NCBI RefSeq assembly: GCF_041860085.1
Contig: NZ_CP124747.1
Location: 5,479,001-5,543,000 of the forward strand
DNA from: Schlesneria sp. DSM 10557
GTDB taxonomy: Bacteria > Planctomycetota > Planctomycetia > Planctomycetales > Planctomycetaceae
Direction: 5' to 3'
Length of the DNA stretch: 64,000 bases
A model generated the notes under the pieces. It was not told where the DNA came from and made no database searches. It saw nothing but the letters and a program-made list of their open reading frames with translations. Made by a program: the position numbers and the translations under genes. Below, in pieces: positions 54,959 to 64,000 of the stretch; the first letter of the stretch is position 1, and each line of letters begins with the position of its first letter.

Positions 54959-55790
54959 GACTCGTCGATTCCTGAATTGAATTGGCGATAGTGATGTGAG
55001 CGTGGACTGCGAAAAACGCTAAGTGTCTCGTGGCCCTCGAAACACGGCTTTATCAAGAATTGTCTGGAGCGGTATTCTTGCCGTGCTGCCGGACTTAAAT
55101 CAAGCGCCCATCCCCCTTCGAGCCTCAACGAACTGAAACCAATCGGGGGAGTGTTCGATTTTGCGTCCGTATAATCTCTGCAATCCGAATGTTTTCGTGT
55201 TTTGTTTCTGCCACGGGTGCGACAGTCGTCGACTCAGCCGCTTCCGGAATCATGACTTCCAGACGGAGCGGGGAGCGGATGCACGTCTGGGCGATTCTCC
55301 GCGGGAAGGAGCTTCAGCAGGCCGTCCTTTCGCCATGCACGGACTTCTGCCAGGCTCGAATCGTCATTCAGATCGCTGCCCCTCTTCTGGCAGTCTGATG
55401 ATGATGTCCTCGCACCACGAGAACGGGGCGCGGGTGTCACTTGAGATGAGATCGATCAAGGATCCTACGGTACCGGAATTGCAATCTACAGGAGACTCTC
55501 TCCTACCAACACGTTCAATATCACTGGGCAGGTACGAAGTTGGTCGCAATGTGACCGACGGGCACGGAAAGGTGCGCACCAAGTCCGTCAGGCACTCACT
55601 TATAAACATCACAGAGGTTCAGATGACAGAGAACATTCGATAAGGAGAACACCTGAAAGGGACGTCGGGGAAACCAATCCGGGATGGAATCCTTTAGTGG
55701 CAGGCTGGAACAACATTGAGCAGATTGAGGGCAAAATCTGACCACGCTGCTGCCGGTAATCGCATCACCCTTCGACCTGAGGAACATCTT
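54959..55790. other. divergent intergenic region upstream of hsp70
   Basis: 832 bp between the Hsp70 gene (minus) and a membrane-protein gene (plus). It contains the CAAGAAT/ATTCTTG inverted repeat at 55054-55080. A plus-strand frame of 160 codons (55161-55643) has no recognisable content or ribosome binding site, and I leave it unassigned. I do not see a CIRCE heat-shock operator. Confidence 0.45.
55054..55080. promoter_or_regulatory. inverted repeat upstream of hsp70, possible operator
   Basis: CAAGAAT (55054-55060) and ATTCTTG (55074-55080) are exact inverted 7-mers separated by 13 bases, about 95-120 bases upstream of the Hsp70 start. Centre spacing of two helical turns fits a dimeric regulator. 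The regulator is unknown. Confidence 0.35.
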
Positions 55791-56444
55791 GTGAGTATTG
55801 ATCAGCAGAAAGCTTCAGGGCTTCAGGACTTTCGAACTCGAGTACATACGTTGAAACGCGAATTGTACATCGATGATTCGATCAGCGAGTCTCCTGACGA
55901 AGGGTTCTATGCCCGCTACTACATCACGACGGGACTGGTTCTGGGACTCTTCGGCGCGACGATCAGCCTCTTGATTAACGTGATGGGCGCTCCGCTCGCG
56001 GGAAAGAATCCGCTGGAACTGATCCGGGTTTATCTGACGTTTCCGCTGGGAGAGAAGGCGCTGCAACTGGCTGAAGGAAGTCAGAGTCTCTATGCCATGG
56101 GGGACGGCGTGATCCTCGCGATCGGTTGCCTGCTTTATCTGGTGACCGGCATGCTCTTGGGGGTGCCCTTCTTCATCGCGCTGGTGGGACTGACCGAAGG
56201 GCGATCGACCCTCTACCGGATGGTGATTGCCACAGTCCTTTCGACGCTCATTTGGGCGATCAACTTCTGGGGGATCCTGTCGTGGCTCCAGCCCTTGCTG
56301 TTCGGCGGAAACTGGATCACCAATCCCGAACTCCTGCCCACATCGGTCGCGCTGGCAACGCATCTCATCTTCGGCTGGACGATGGCCTTGCTCTATCCCT
56401 GGTCCGAATTCCAGGCATACGAGCAGGACGAGCTTCAAGTCTAA
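55791..56444 (+). CDS. multi-pass membrane protein, unknown
   Basis: The 217-residue protein from GTG 55791 (GAGG 8 bases upstream) has a soluble N-terminus (1-45). Four hydrophobic segments follow, including YYITTGLVLGLFGATISLLI, VILAIGCLLYLVTGMLLGV, VIATVLSTLIWAINFWGIL and ATHLIFGWTMALLYP. I do not recognise a named family. An open extension upstream to 55716 lacks a start signal. It precedes the second cytochrome/DUF1549 gene by about 225 bases on the same strand; a functional link is possible but not shown. Confidence 0.75.
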   Translation: MSIDQQKASGLQDFRTRVHTLKRELYIDDSISESPDEGFYARYYITTGLVLGLFGATISLLINVMGAPLAGKNPLELIRVYLTFPLGEKALQLAEGSQSLYAMGDGVILAIGCLLYLVTGMLLGVPFFIALVGLTEGRSTLYRMVIATVLSTLIWAINFWGILSWLQPLLFGGNWITNPELLPTSVALATHLIFGWTMALLYPWSEFQAYEQDELQV

Positions 56445-56668
56445 CTGCGACGACTGGTAAATTGGTCTATGGGTTTACTGACGGCGTCTTCCTCTCGGTC
56501 TGCTCTACGTGCTGCCTGGGGAGTCCGATGCACGGAACATCACGTGCATCTGAATACATCATCGAATGCGAATACGTTTGCCCTCGTTCGCTGACACGGT
56601 ATGCTGCTGATTGCGCCGTACAAGTACTCGCAACAGCCGGCCGACTGTTTCAACGGGAAGGGCGAAGA

Positions 56669-59074
56669 GTGATTGGTGTTTTGCTGAGCTTGCTGCTGGC
56701 TGCGGAAGAACCCGCGGCACTTCAGAGCCCGACTACCGAGCAGCTTCAATTCTTTGAATCGGATGTTCGGCCCGTACTGGTCGAGCATTGTCAGAAATGC
56801 CACGGTCCCCAAAAGGAATGGGCCGGATTGCGTGTGGATTCGCGGGATGCACTATTGCGAGGGGGTGACTCTGGGGCTGCGATTGTTCCGGGTGAACCCG
56901 ACAAGAGCCTGTTGATTCGGGCAATTCGCCACGACGATCCCGATCTCAAGATGCCAGAAGATGGAAAGCTGACCGACCGCCAGATTGCAAACCTGGTGCG
57001 GTGGGTCGAGATGGGGGCTCCATTCCCGGCATCACAGCCGGCCAATGTGAGAACTCGCAATAAGGATCACTGGGCCTTTCAACCGCTCATCCCGGCTATT
57101 GTTCCTGAAATTCAGAACAAAGATGCTGCCGAGGCCCCCGTCGATCCGTACATTCTCGCGCGGCTGGAAGCTCTCTCATTGCCGCCAGCGGCGCTCGCGG
57201 ACAGGAACACGTTGATTCGACGAGTCACCTATGACCTGATCGGACTTCCTCCGACGCCCAAAGAGATTGCATCCTACGTGTCGGATGACCGACCCGATGC
57301 GCTGGAACGGGTCGTCGATCGACTGCTTGCATCACCAGCGTACGGAGAACGTTGGGGACGGCACTGGCTCGACGTAGCGCGCTACGCGGATTCCAACGGG
57401 CTGGATGAAAATATTGCGCATGGCAATGCCTGGAAGTACCGCGACTATGTCATCGATTCCTTCAATCGTGACAAACCACTCGATCGCTTCATCGTTGAGC
57501 AGCTTGCCGGTGATCTGCTGTCGGCCGGAGACGAAACGCAACGGCATGAGCAGCTGATTGCCACGGGTTTGATTTCGATCGGACCGAAGGTTCTGGCGGA
57601 AGTGAACGAAGCGAAGATGCGGATGGATATCATTGATGAGCAGATCGATACTGTCGGTCGTGTTTTTCTGGGGCTGACACTCGGCTGCGCACGCTGCCAC
57701 GACCATAAGTTCGATCCCATCGACACGGCCGACTACTACGGTCTGGCGGGGATTTTCAAAAGCACGCGGACGATGGAGACCTATACCAAGGTGGCCAAGT
57801 GGCACGAGCACCTGCTTCCTTCGGCGGCGGCAACGCAGATGCAGGCGCAGTACGATGCCGACCTGGCACTACGGAAAAAAGCGGTCGAAGAGTTCGTGGC
57901 AAAGACCAATCTGCAGGTCCGCGAGACGCTCGACCCTCAGGCGACACCACCGGAAAGTCTGGAGTCACTCTATCCCGAAGCGGCCGCAGCCGAGCTGAAA
58001 AAACTGCGGGAAGAACTCGCTGCTCTGGAAAAATCCCCCCCCGAATTGCCAGCAGCCATGGGAGTGACTGAGGATCAAGTCACTGACGTGGCGATCCAGA
58101 TTCGAGGTAATCCATTGAAGCTGGGAGAGGTCGTTCCTCGAAGGACGCCTCCCGTGATCCGCAGTTCACGCTCCCCCGAATTCGCGGCGACCGAAAGTGG
58201 TCGGCGACAACTGGCCGACTGGCTTATCGAACCTTCGCACCCACTGACTTCGCGAGTCGTTGTCAATCGGATCTGGCGATGGCACTTCGGTCAGGGACTC
58301 GTTCGGACCACCGACAACTTTGGGTTGCTGGGTGAAGTCCCCTCGCATCCAGAGTTACTCGACTGGGTGGCTCAGCGGTTCGTTGCGGATGGGTGGTCAC
58401 AAAAGAAACTGCATCGACTGTTGCTCAGTTCCAGCACCTACCGGCGCAGCAGCCTTCCCTCGGAGGACCTCGTCGCACACGATCCCGAGAATCGACTTCT
58501 AGGCCGAGCTTCCCTTCGGCGATTGGATGCAGAGGAAATCCGTGATTCGTTACTGAGTGTCAGCGGACAACTCGACACGATGATGGGAGGATCCCTGCTG
58601 AAAGTGAAGAACCGGGGATATCTCTTCGACCACACCTCGATCGACCTGTCCGACTATTCCAGTCGCCGTCGATCTCTTTATCTGCCGGTGATCCGAAACA
58701 ATGTGTATGACGTGTTTCAATTGCTGAATTTCCCGGACCCTGCTGTTCCCACGGGGGATCGAACCACAACCACCGTTGCTCCACAGGCACTGCTGATGAT
58801 GAACAGTGATCTGGTGATGCAGTCCGCAGAACAGTTCGCAGCACAGGTCCTAGCGATGGCAGACGAAGATAAGAGTCGGATCGACCGCTTATACGCAACG
58901 GCGTACGCCCGCAGTCCCTCGGCGGAAGAACGGCGGGACAGTCTGGATTTTCTGAGCAGGGTCAAGGCAAGCCTGGAGCAACCCGATTCGGCAGAGGCCG
59001 AGCGAGACCTGAAGGCTTGGGGAATCCTGTGTCACACGATGCTGGCCTCAAATGAATTTATTTATCTGAAGTAG
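56669..59074 (+). CDS. planctomycetal cytochrome c / DUF1549 / DUF1553 protein
   Basis: The 801-residue protein has a short signal sequence (IGVLLSLLLAAEE) if translated from GTG 56669, which follows GGGAAGGGCGAAGA. The frame is open far upstream, but that part overlaps the previous gene and has no signal. The PSCyt1 heme motif is CQKCH at 41-45. DUF1549 contains WGRHWLDVARYADSNG and a second CARCH in LGCARCHDHKFDPI. DUF1553 starts near 510 (GRRQLADWLIEPSHPLTSRV) and ends LASNEFIYLK. It is the compact form, lacking the insert found in the other family member at 19998-23189. A DUF1501 gene follows, the standard pairing. Function unknown. Confidence 0.9.
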   Translation: MIGVLLSLLLAAEEPAALQSPTTEQLQFFESDVRPVLVEHCQKCHGPQKEWAGLRVDSRDALLRGGDSGAAIVPGEPDKSLLIRAIRHDDPDLKMPEDGKLTDRQIANLVRWVEMGAPFPASQPANVRTRNKDHWAFQPLIPAIVPEIQNKDAAEAPVDPYILARLEALSLPPAALADRNTLIRRVTYDLIGLPPTPKEIASYVSDDRPDALERVVDRLLASPAYGERWGRHWLDVARYADSNGLDENIAHGNAWKYRDYVIDSFNRDKPLDRFIVEQLAGDLLSAGDETQRHEQLIATGLISIGPKVLAEVNEAKMRMDIIDEQIDTVGRVFLGLTLGCARCHDHKFDPIDTADYYGLAGIFKSTRTMETYTKVAKWHEHLLPSAAATQMQAQYDADLALRKKAVEEFVAKTNLQVRETLDPQATPPESLESLYPEAAAAELKKLREELAALEKSPPELPAAMGVTEDQVTDVAIQIRGNPLKLGEVVPRRTPPVIRSSRSPEFAATESGRRQLADWLIEPSHPLTSRVVVNRIWRWHFGQGLVRTTDNFGLLGEVPSHPELLDWVAQRFVADGWSQKKLHRLLLSSSTYRRSSLPSEDLVAHDPENRLLGRASLRRLDAEEIRDSLLSVSGQLDTMMGGSLLKVKNRGYLFDHTSIDLSDYSSRRRSLYLPVIRNNVYDVFQLLNFPDPAVPTGDRTTTTVAPQALLMMNSDLVMQSAEQFAAQVLAMADEDKSRIDRLYATAYARSPSAEERRDSLDFLSRVKASLEQPDSAEAERDLKAWGILCHTMLASNEFIYLK

Positions 59075-59127
59075 GTGACTCGGTCGGGGTGAACCCTGAT
59101 CGAACCCGCCCGCAGCAAGTCGGGACG

Positions 59128-59151
59128 AGTGCCGCCGCTGTCTGCGGCACT
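59128..59151. terminator. 8-bp hairpin between cytochrome and DUF1501 genes
   Basis: AGTGCCGC (59128-59135) and GCGGCACT (59144-59151) form a perfect stem with an 8-base loop. It lies 50 bases before the DUF1501 start, so it may attenuate or process the shared transcript. The arms share GTGCCGC with the hairpin at 40973-41010. Confidence 0.4.
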
Positions 59152-59203
59152 GCGAGAAAAGATGTTGGGATCGGCTTTACGGAATTCGCAGTAAGGATTT
59201 TCG

Positions 59204-60616
59204 ATGTTTCCTCTGGCGATGACTCGACGACAGGTACTCAAAAACTCTGCTGCGGGCTTTGGCTCGATGGCTCTTGCGGCGCTGCTTAACGAGACCGCTC
59301 GCGGGGAGACCAATTCGGCAAATCCGCTGGCTCCTCGTCCGCCGCACCTTCCTGCACGGGCCAAACGAGTCATCTTTCTCTTCATGAGCGGCGGGCCGTC
59401 GCAGGTCGATACTTTCGATTATAAGCCGCTGCTGACTCGAGACGACGGTAAGCCGATTCCCTTCGAGAAACCGAAGGTCCAGTTCAATTCCACCGGCAAT
59501 CTGCTGAAGTCCCCCTGGCAGTTCAAGCAGTATGGCGAGAGCGGTGGCTGGGTCAGCGAGTTGTTCCCCAGGCTGGCCGAACGAATCGACGATTTGTGCA
59601 TGATTCATTCGATCCACGGATCGAACCCCGCCCACGGCGGTGCAGTGATGAAGATCCATACCGGAAGCGACAACTTCGTTCGCCCCAGCATCGGGTCCTG
59701 GGTCAGCTATGGACTGGGGACGGAGAACGCGAATCTTCCCTCGTTCGTGACCATTTGCCCCACGCTTGCCTTCGGCGGGATTAATAACTGGAGCTCTGCA
59801 TTCCTTCCCGGGGTTTATCAGGGGACGCCGCTGGGGGATGCCAGCATCCCGTCCGAGAAAGCGAAGGTGAAGTACATCGAGAATTCCCGTTTACCACGTG
59901 AGATTCAGCGGCTGCAGCTTGACCGCCTGTATCAACTCAACTCGCAGCATCGTCAGCACGCGGGGCCGGAAGCGGCACTGGAAGCGAGGATCAATTCGTT
60001 TGAACTGGCGTTCCGAATGCAGTCAGAACTTCCCAAAGTCGAGGATCTGTCTGGCGAATCAGAGGCGACGCAGAAGCTGTATGGCCTGGACAATCCCGTA
60101 ACGGCCAATTTCGGTCGGATGTGTCTCATGGCCCGCCGCTTTGCGGAGTCGGGGGTGCGCTTCATCCAGGTGACTCATAATGACAGCAAAGTGCAGTGGG
60201 ATCAGCATTCTGATCTGAAGAATGGGCATGAGAAGAACGCGCGAGAAGTTGATTTGCCGATCGCGGGATTGTTATACGACCTCAAAGAGCGGGGCTTGCT
60301 GGACGACACGCTGATCTGGTGGGGCGGCGAGTTCGGACGAACACCAACAGCCGAAGGGCCTGACGGCCGTGATCATAATCCGGAAGGATTCACCATGTGG
60401 CTGGCCGGGGGGGGCGTCAAAGGAGGGCTGCACTACGGCAGCACGGACGACTATGGCTACTTCGCCGCACAGAACAAAGTGCACGTCCACGACCTGCACG
60501 CCACCATCCTGCACCTGCTGGGACTGGACCACGAACGACTGACTTATCGCTACTCAGGCCGTGACTTCCGCCTGACGGACGTTGAAGGGAACGTCGTCAA
60601 AGAACTGTTCAGTTGA
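59204..60616 (+). CDS. Tat-exported DUF1501 protein
   Basis: The 470-residue protein has a Tat signal ([20 protein letters not shown]). The DUF1501 core shows [79 protein letters not shown] and a conserved [10 protein letters not shown]. Unlike the first DUF1501 protein, where the equivalent reads WGGEIGRLP, it keeps the full family consensus. It follows the cytochrome gene by 129 bases. The two probably act together outside the cytoplasmic membrane. The ATG at 59204 was taken; a second ATG at 59219 lies nearer the twin arginines. Confidence 0.92.
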   Translation: MFPLAMTRRQVLKNSAAGFGSMALAALLNETARGETNSANPLAPRPPHLPARAKRVIFLFMSGGPSQVDTFDYKPLLTRDDGKPIPFEKPKVQFNSTGNLLKSPWQFKQYGESGGWVSELFPRLAERIDDLCMIHSIHGSNPAHGGAVMKIHTGSDNFVRPSIGSWVSYGLGTENANLPSFVTICPTLAFGGINNWSSAFLPGVYQGTPLGDASIPSEKAKVKYIENSRLPREIQRLQLDRLYQLNSQHRQHAGPEAALEARINSFELAFRMQSELPKVEDLSGESEATQKLYGLDNPVTANFGRMCLMARRFAESGVRFIQVTHNDSKVQWDQHSDLKNGHEKNAREVDLPIAGLLYDLKERGLLDDTLIWWGGEFGRTPTAEGPDGRDHNPEGFTMWLAGGGVKGGLHYGSTDDYGYFAAQNKVHVHDLHATILHLLGLDHERLTYRYSGRDFRLTDVEGNVVKELFS

Positions 60617-60632
60617 GACGGGACATCAATCG

Positions 60633-60660
60633 AGGCCCATGCGTTTCAGAGCATGGGCCT
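60633..60660. terminator. 10-bp hairpin between convergent DUF1501 and ftsH genes
   Basis: AGGCCCATGC (60633-60642) and GCATGGGCCT (60651-60660) form a perfect stem with an 8-base loop. It starts 17 bases after the DUF1501 stop, and the ftsH stop lies 72 bases beyond. It can serve as a terminator for either direction; no long T run follows. Confidence 0.65.
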
Positions 60661-60731
60661 TGATCAAGCCGCTTCCGACATAGCTGGAGCGATGCGGTAC
60701 GTGCCACCGCACCCACAAACCGAGCGACGCA

Positions 60732-62738
60732 TCAGCCCGACTGAGCCACATCGTCTTGGCCACTTTGCTCGTCGGCCGGACGAAGTGGGGGTGGCGCTGG
60801 ATGGACGAAAGTTCCCGGTTTCAGTTGTGGACCCGTCTTGTACTGGTCGAGGATTGCTTCCAGTTGCGGCTGGTCAATGACTTCTTTTTCGAGCAGTTCG
60901 CGTGTGATGTGCTCCATCACGGTTCGTCGCGAGACGAGAATTTCATGAGCTGTTTCGTAGGCTGCGTCGATGATGCGACGGACTTCCAGGTCGATCTCGC
61001 GGATGGTCTCTCCGCTGTGGGAATAATCGGCCGGGGCAGAACTCCCACTCAGGAAGGGATTGCTGCGTGATTCGCTGTAATGGACGCGGCCCAGTTTTTC
61101 GCTCATTCCGAATTCGGTGATCATCCGGCGCGCCAGATCGGTGGCACGCTGCAGATCGTTCGAGGCACCGGTTGAGTTCTCGTGGTAGACGATCTCTTCG
61201 GCAGCAATTCCGCCGAGCAGAACGCAGATGCGGTTTTGCAGTTCCGTCCGTGTGATCAACTGGCGGTCGTCTTCCGGTCGCTGCAGGGTATACCCCAGCG
61301 CACCAAGTCCGCGCGGAATAATCGAAACCTTGTGAACGGGATCGACATTGGGCAGCGAGCAAGCGACCAGTGCATGGCCCACTTCGTGCCAGGCGACTCG
61401 CTGTTTGACTTCTTCGGGCATGACGCGGGCAGTTTTTTCGAGCCCCGCGACGACGCGATCGAACCCTTCGTCGAACTCAACCGTGGTGACAGATGTCTTG
61501 TTCTTACGAGCGGCCAGAAGCGCGGCTTCATTCACGAGGTTCGCCAGATCCGCACCGACGAATCCCGCGGTCAGTTTGGCCAGATGCTTGAGGTTAACGC
61601 CGTCATCCATTTTCACTTTGGCAGCGTGAACTTTGAGAATTGCTTCCCGTCCACGGATGTCGGGGCGATCGACCAGAATATGTCGATCGAAACGACCGGG
61701 GCGCATCAGTGCCGGATCCAGTGTCTCCGGTCGGTTCGTCGCCCCGAGGACAATCACGCTCTGATCAGATCCGAACCCGTCCATCTCGACGAGCAGGGCA
61801 TTGAGGGTCTGGTCCCGCTCCTCGCCGCCACCGGGGGCACCGTGACTGCGGACCTTGCCGATGGCATCGAGTTCGTCGATGAAGATAATGGCGGGTGATC
61901 TCTGGCCAGCCTGCTGGAACATGTCCCGCACGCGTGCGGCCCCCACACCGACGAACAGTTCCACGAAGTCGGACCCGGACAAACCGTAGAAGGGAACCCC
62001 CGCTTCACCGGCGACTGCTTTCGCCAGCAGCGTCTTTCCAGTTCCAGGAGGTCCAACCAGCAGCACCCCGCGTGGGATCCGTCCACCCAGTGCCTGATAG
62101 CGTCCGGGATTTCGCAGGAAATCGACGATTTCCCGCAGTTCTTCCACGGCTTCATCAATCCCGGCAACATCGCTGAAGGTAATGCCGATTTCTTCCTGGG
62201 CGAAGAGCTTCCCGCGACTACGGCCGAAGGCGATAGCGGAACCGGGCCCGCCAATCCGTCGAAAGACGAGCCAGACACAGAGCAGACAGACGCCGGTGAA
62301 CAACGCCAGATAGCCAAGATCCCGGTAGGGGGAAGGGGGATCGTCGTAGCCCCAGTCAGTAATGTTGGACTCTCTCAGCAGATCGTCGAGGCGGGCTTTC
62401 TCGGCGTCGCTCATACTTCCGACCGAGACGGAGTATTGCTGCGGGCCGTGTTTCGGATTGGGTGAAGATTTGGGCAGATCCTGAAATGTGATCGTGCTGT
62501 GTCCGCGACGCAGTTCGAAGACGTTGCCAGCGTGGAGGGTGCGGTCTTCCAGGCGTTTGACGAATTCGCTGTACGTCAGGGACTTCCCCCGCCAGCGAGA
62601 CGAGAAACTGAATAGCACCGCACCAATCACGGCCAGAATCATCAGAAACCAGAACAGGTTACTGGAATTGCCCTTATCGGGACGCTTGCCAGATGGCTCG
62701 GGAAGATCGGTCGGGCGTTTCGGTTCGGGTTTAGACAT
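60732..62738 (-). CDS. ftsH: FtsH ATP-dependent zinc metalloprotease
   Basis: The 668-residue membrane protease degrades misfolded and regulatory membrane proteins. It has two membrane segments (28-45 and 142-159) flanking a small periplasmic domain. The AAA+ domain has Walker A GPPGTGKT (229-236), Walker [12 protein letters not shown] and the SRH region [20 protein letters not shown]. The M41 peptidase has HEVGH at 451-455 and the third zinc ligand D528 in [11 protein letters not shown]. The N-terminal 25 residues are Pro/Lys-rich. The first helix starts later than in E. coli FtsH and the periplasmic part lacks close similarity. The ATG at 62738 has only a weak ribosome binding site. Confidence 0.95.
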   Translation of the reverse strand: MSKPEPKRPTDLPEPSGKRPDKGNSSNLFWFLMILAVIGAVLFSFSSRWRGKSLTYSEFVKRLEDRTLHAGNVFELRRGHSTITFQDLPKSSPNPKHGPQQYSVSVGSMSDAEKARLDDLLRESNITDWGYDDPPSPYRDLGYLALFTGVCLLCVWLVFRRIGGPGSAIAFGRSRGKLFAQEEIGITFSDVAGIDEAVEELREIVDFLRNPGRYQALGGRIPRGVLLVGPPGTGKTLLAKAVAGEAGVPFYGLSGSDFVELFVGVGAARVRDMFQQAGQRSPAIIFIDELDAIGKVRSHGAPGGGEERDQTLNALLVEMDGFGSDQSVIVLGATNRPETLDPALMRPGRFDRHILVDRPDIRGREAILKVHAAKVKMDDGVNLKHLAKLTAGFVGADLANLVNEAALLAARKNKTSVTTVEFDEGFDRVVAGLEKTARVMPEEVKQRVAWHEVGHALVACSLPNVDPVHKVSIIPRGLGALGYTLQRPEDDRQLITRTELQNRICVLLGGIAAEEIVYHENSTGASNDLQRATDLARRMITEFGMSEKLGRVHYSESRSNPFLSGSSAPADYSHSGETIREIDLEVRRIIDAAYETAHEILVSRRTVMEHITRELLEKEVIDQPQLEAILDQYKTGPQLKPGTFVHPAPPPLRPADEQSGQDDVAQSG

Positions 62739-63111
62739 AAGAGACGCAACATCCTGACTGTCAGGCGACAAGCGCGATTCACGGACTGAGCGCAAAAAAT
62801 GACTGTGGCAGTTACGCCACAGCGAAACCGATTAACTTTAGGTCGACTGCAAGGAGCGGTCAACTCCCGCGACGGCGCGCCAGGTGGTTCCGAGAGGATG
62901 CCACGCCAAGAGGAGGACGACCGATCGGGAGGTGGGGAATTGAGCGAGATGCTCGAGTCAGGGGAGCGTGACTTCCCTCCTCACTTCAGTAATGTCATAC
63001 TGTCTGAAACGAAACGCGGCGTCAGCTGACAAAGATGCCCTTGTTTACCGTTTGTGAGCGTCTGAATCGTGTCAGATCGATTCGAGCCCTGATGGGTAGC
63101 TGGAGAAACGA
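62739..63111. other. divergent intergenic region
   Basis: 373 bp between ftsH (minus) and the DUF58 gene (plus). No convincing promoter, hairpin or small gene was seen. TGGAG at 63101-63105 is the DUF58 ribosome binding site. Confidence 0.4.
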
Positions 63112-63987
63112 ATGCTCTTCGACGGAGATTTTCTCAAAAAGCTCGAATATCTGTCGCTGATCTCGCGGCGCGTCTTCCGAGGTTCTGTGCTGGCCCAGCG
63201 GCGGACGAAACAGATGGGGGGCGGGATCGAATTTGCCGACCATCGCGAATATGCGGCTGGAGACGACTTTCGCCACCTCGACTGGAATGTCTACGCGCGA
63301 CACGGTGATTTGCTGTTGAAGCGCTTTCAGGAAGAAGAAGATCTGCACGTCTATTTCCTGCTGGATTGCTCGCGCAGTATGGGCTTTGGTTCGCCAGCCA
63401 AGTTTGATCTGGCACGTCAGGTGACTGCGGCACTCGCTTACATTGCACTGGCGGATCTTGATCGCGTATCTGTCGTCGCTTACTCGCAGGAGATCATCGC
63501 CGATTTTCCATTGACGCGAGGCAAGGACCGGATTCTGTCCCTGCTGAAATTTCTCGAAAGCCTGACTCCTCAGGGTTCAGATACCAACCTGGGGCGAGTC
63601 GTCAACGGCTTCGTGATGCGGCCGCAACGACGAGGGCTGGCGATCGTGGTCAGTGATCTGTTCGATCCTTCTGGCTACGAACGAGGTCTCGATTTGCTGC
63701 GTCACCGGACCTATGAACCGCATATCATTCAGATTCATGATCCTGCGGAAGCGCGTCCCAACCTGCTGGGTGAAATTGAACTGGTGGATATCGAAACCGA
63801 GACGCTGCGGAAGGTCACGATCACCGAACGGGCGTTGCGTGACTACCGCCGTGCATTCGACGATTTTCAGGCTTCGATTGCCGCCTACGGAAAAAGGTAC
63901 GGACTCGGCTGTACCCAGACCACAAATGAAGTCGACTTCGAAGATCTCGTACTGCGAATGATGCGCACCGCCGGGGCGCTGAATTAA
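63112..63987 (+). CDS. DUF58 domain protein
   Basis: The 291-residue protein has the DUF58 core DDFRHLDWNVYARHGDLLLK followed by a von Willebrand A-type fold with MIDAS-like LLDCSRSMGFG. No membrane segment is present, as in the short cytosolic form. These genes normally sit beside a MoxR-type AAA+ ATPase and von Willebrand A membrane proteins. Nothing upstream fits, so partners may follow beyond the window edge at 64000. The ATG at 63112 has TGGAG 6 bases upstream. Family members act in MoxR chaperone-type systems; the target is unknown. Confidence 0.92.
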   Translation: MLFDGDFLKKLEYLSLISRRVFRGSVLAQRRTKQMGGGIEFADHREYAAGDDFRHLDWNVYARHGDLLLKRFQEEEDLHVYFLLDCSRSMGFGSPAKFDLARQVTAALAYIALADLDRVSVVAYSQEIIADFPLTRGKDRILSLLKFLESLTPQGSDTNLGRVVNGFVMRPQRRGLAIVVSDLFDPSGYERGLDLLRHRTYEPHIIQIHDPAEARPNLLGEIELVDIETETLRKVTITERALRDYRRAFDDFQASIAAYGKRYGLGCTQTTNEVDFEDLVLRMMRTAGALN

Positions 63988-64000
63988 GGGACTGCGTTAA

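Noticed and set aside
55161-55643. A 160-codon plus-strand frame upstream of hsp70
   Set aside because: Composition is not protein-like, with no family similarity and no start signal. It was left as intergenic.

Overview
The window looks like a chromosome segment of a Planctomycetes bacterium, probably of the Schlesneria/Planctomicrobium/Gimesia type. The evidence is the gene content: two pairs of planctomycetal cytochrome (DUF1549/DUF1553) and DUF1501 proteins, a dehydrogenase-HEAT-cytochrome c giant, a cytochrome c-WD40 protein, a sulfatase, a DUF1570 protein and a J-like domain of planctomycetal type. The species assignment is inference. No rRNA, tRNA or CRISPR array was found.

Bases 1-6192 are an accessory, decaying stretch. 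It holds one small membrane-protein gene flanked by a 260-bp duplication, a REP-like hairpin, an IS4-family (Tn5-like) transposase enclosed by 105-bp inverted repeats, a relic of a REP-associated tyrosine transposase (RAYT), a 200-bp hairpin-bearing direct repeat and a TGGCCA cluster. Coding density is low and most long frames here are chance.

Bases 6193-36189 are mostly ordinary chromosome. In order: a 1731-residue secreted fusion (isochorismatase, ThuA-like, carbohydrate-binding-like, dehydrogenase propeller, HEAT, cytochrome c); a NucS-like nuclease fused to a possible PUA/EVE-like domain; an AAA+ ATPase; a cytochrome c-WD40 protein; Ada; a membrane protein; a short GlmU-like uridylyltransferase; a first cytochrome/DUF1501 pair; two tandem paralogous secreted CPxC proteins; an M24 peptidase; a zinc-ribbon protein; a Tsr3/DTW-like protein; a Tat-exported TIM-barrel protein; a DUF374 acyltransferase; ribulose-phosphate epimerase; a metallophosphoesterase; and glutamine-dependent NAD synthetase.

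Bases 36190-52165 centre on cell-surface and polymer functions. Two overlapping glycosyltransferases are followed by an alkaline-phosphatase-fold protein that has lost most metal ligands. Then come a small membrane protein, a sulfatase with an adjacent FG-GAP-type secreted protein, a DUF1570 metallopeptidase-like protein, a GT-C membrane glycosyltransferase, asparagine synthetase and a 4'-phosphopantetheinyl transferase.

Bases 52175-63987 hold a short Hsp70 with a downstream gene joining a J-like domain, an MshEN-like domain and two membrane helices. They also hold a membrane protein, the second cytochrome/DUF1501 pair, FtsH and a DUF58 protein. The strongest candidates for undescribed biology are the Hsp70/J-like-MshEN module, the CPxC tandem family, the nuclease fusion, the degenerate phosphatase and the repeat-rich first 6 kb.
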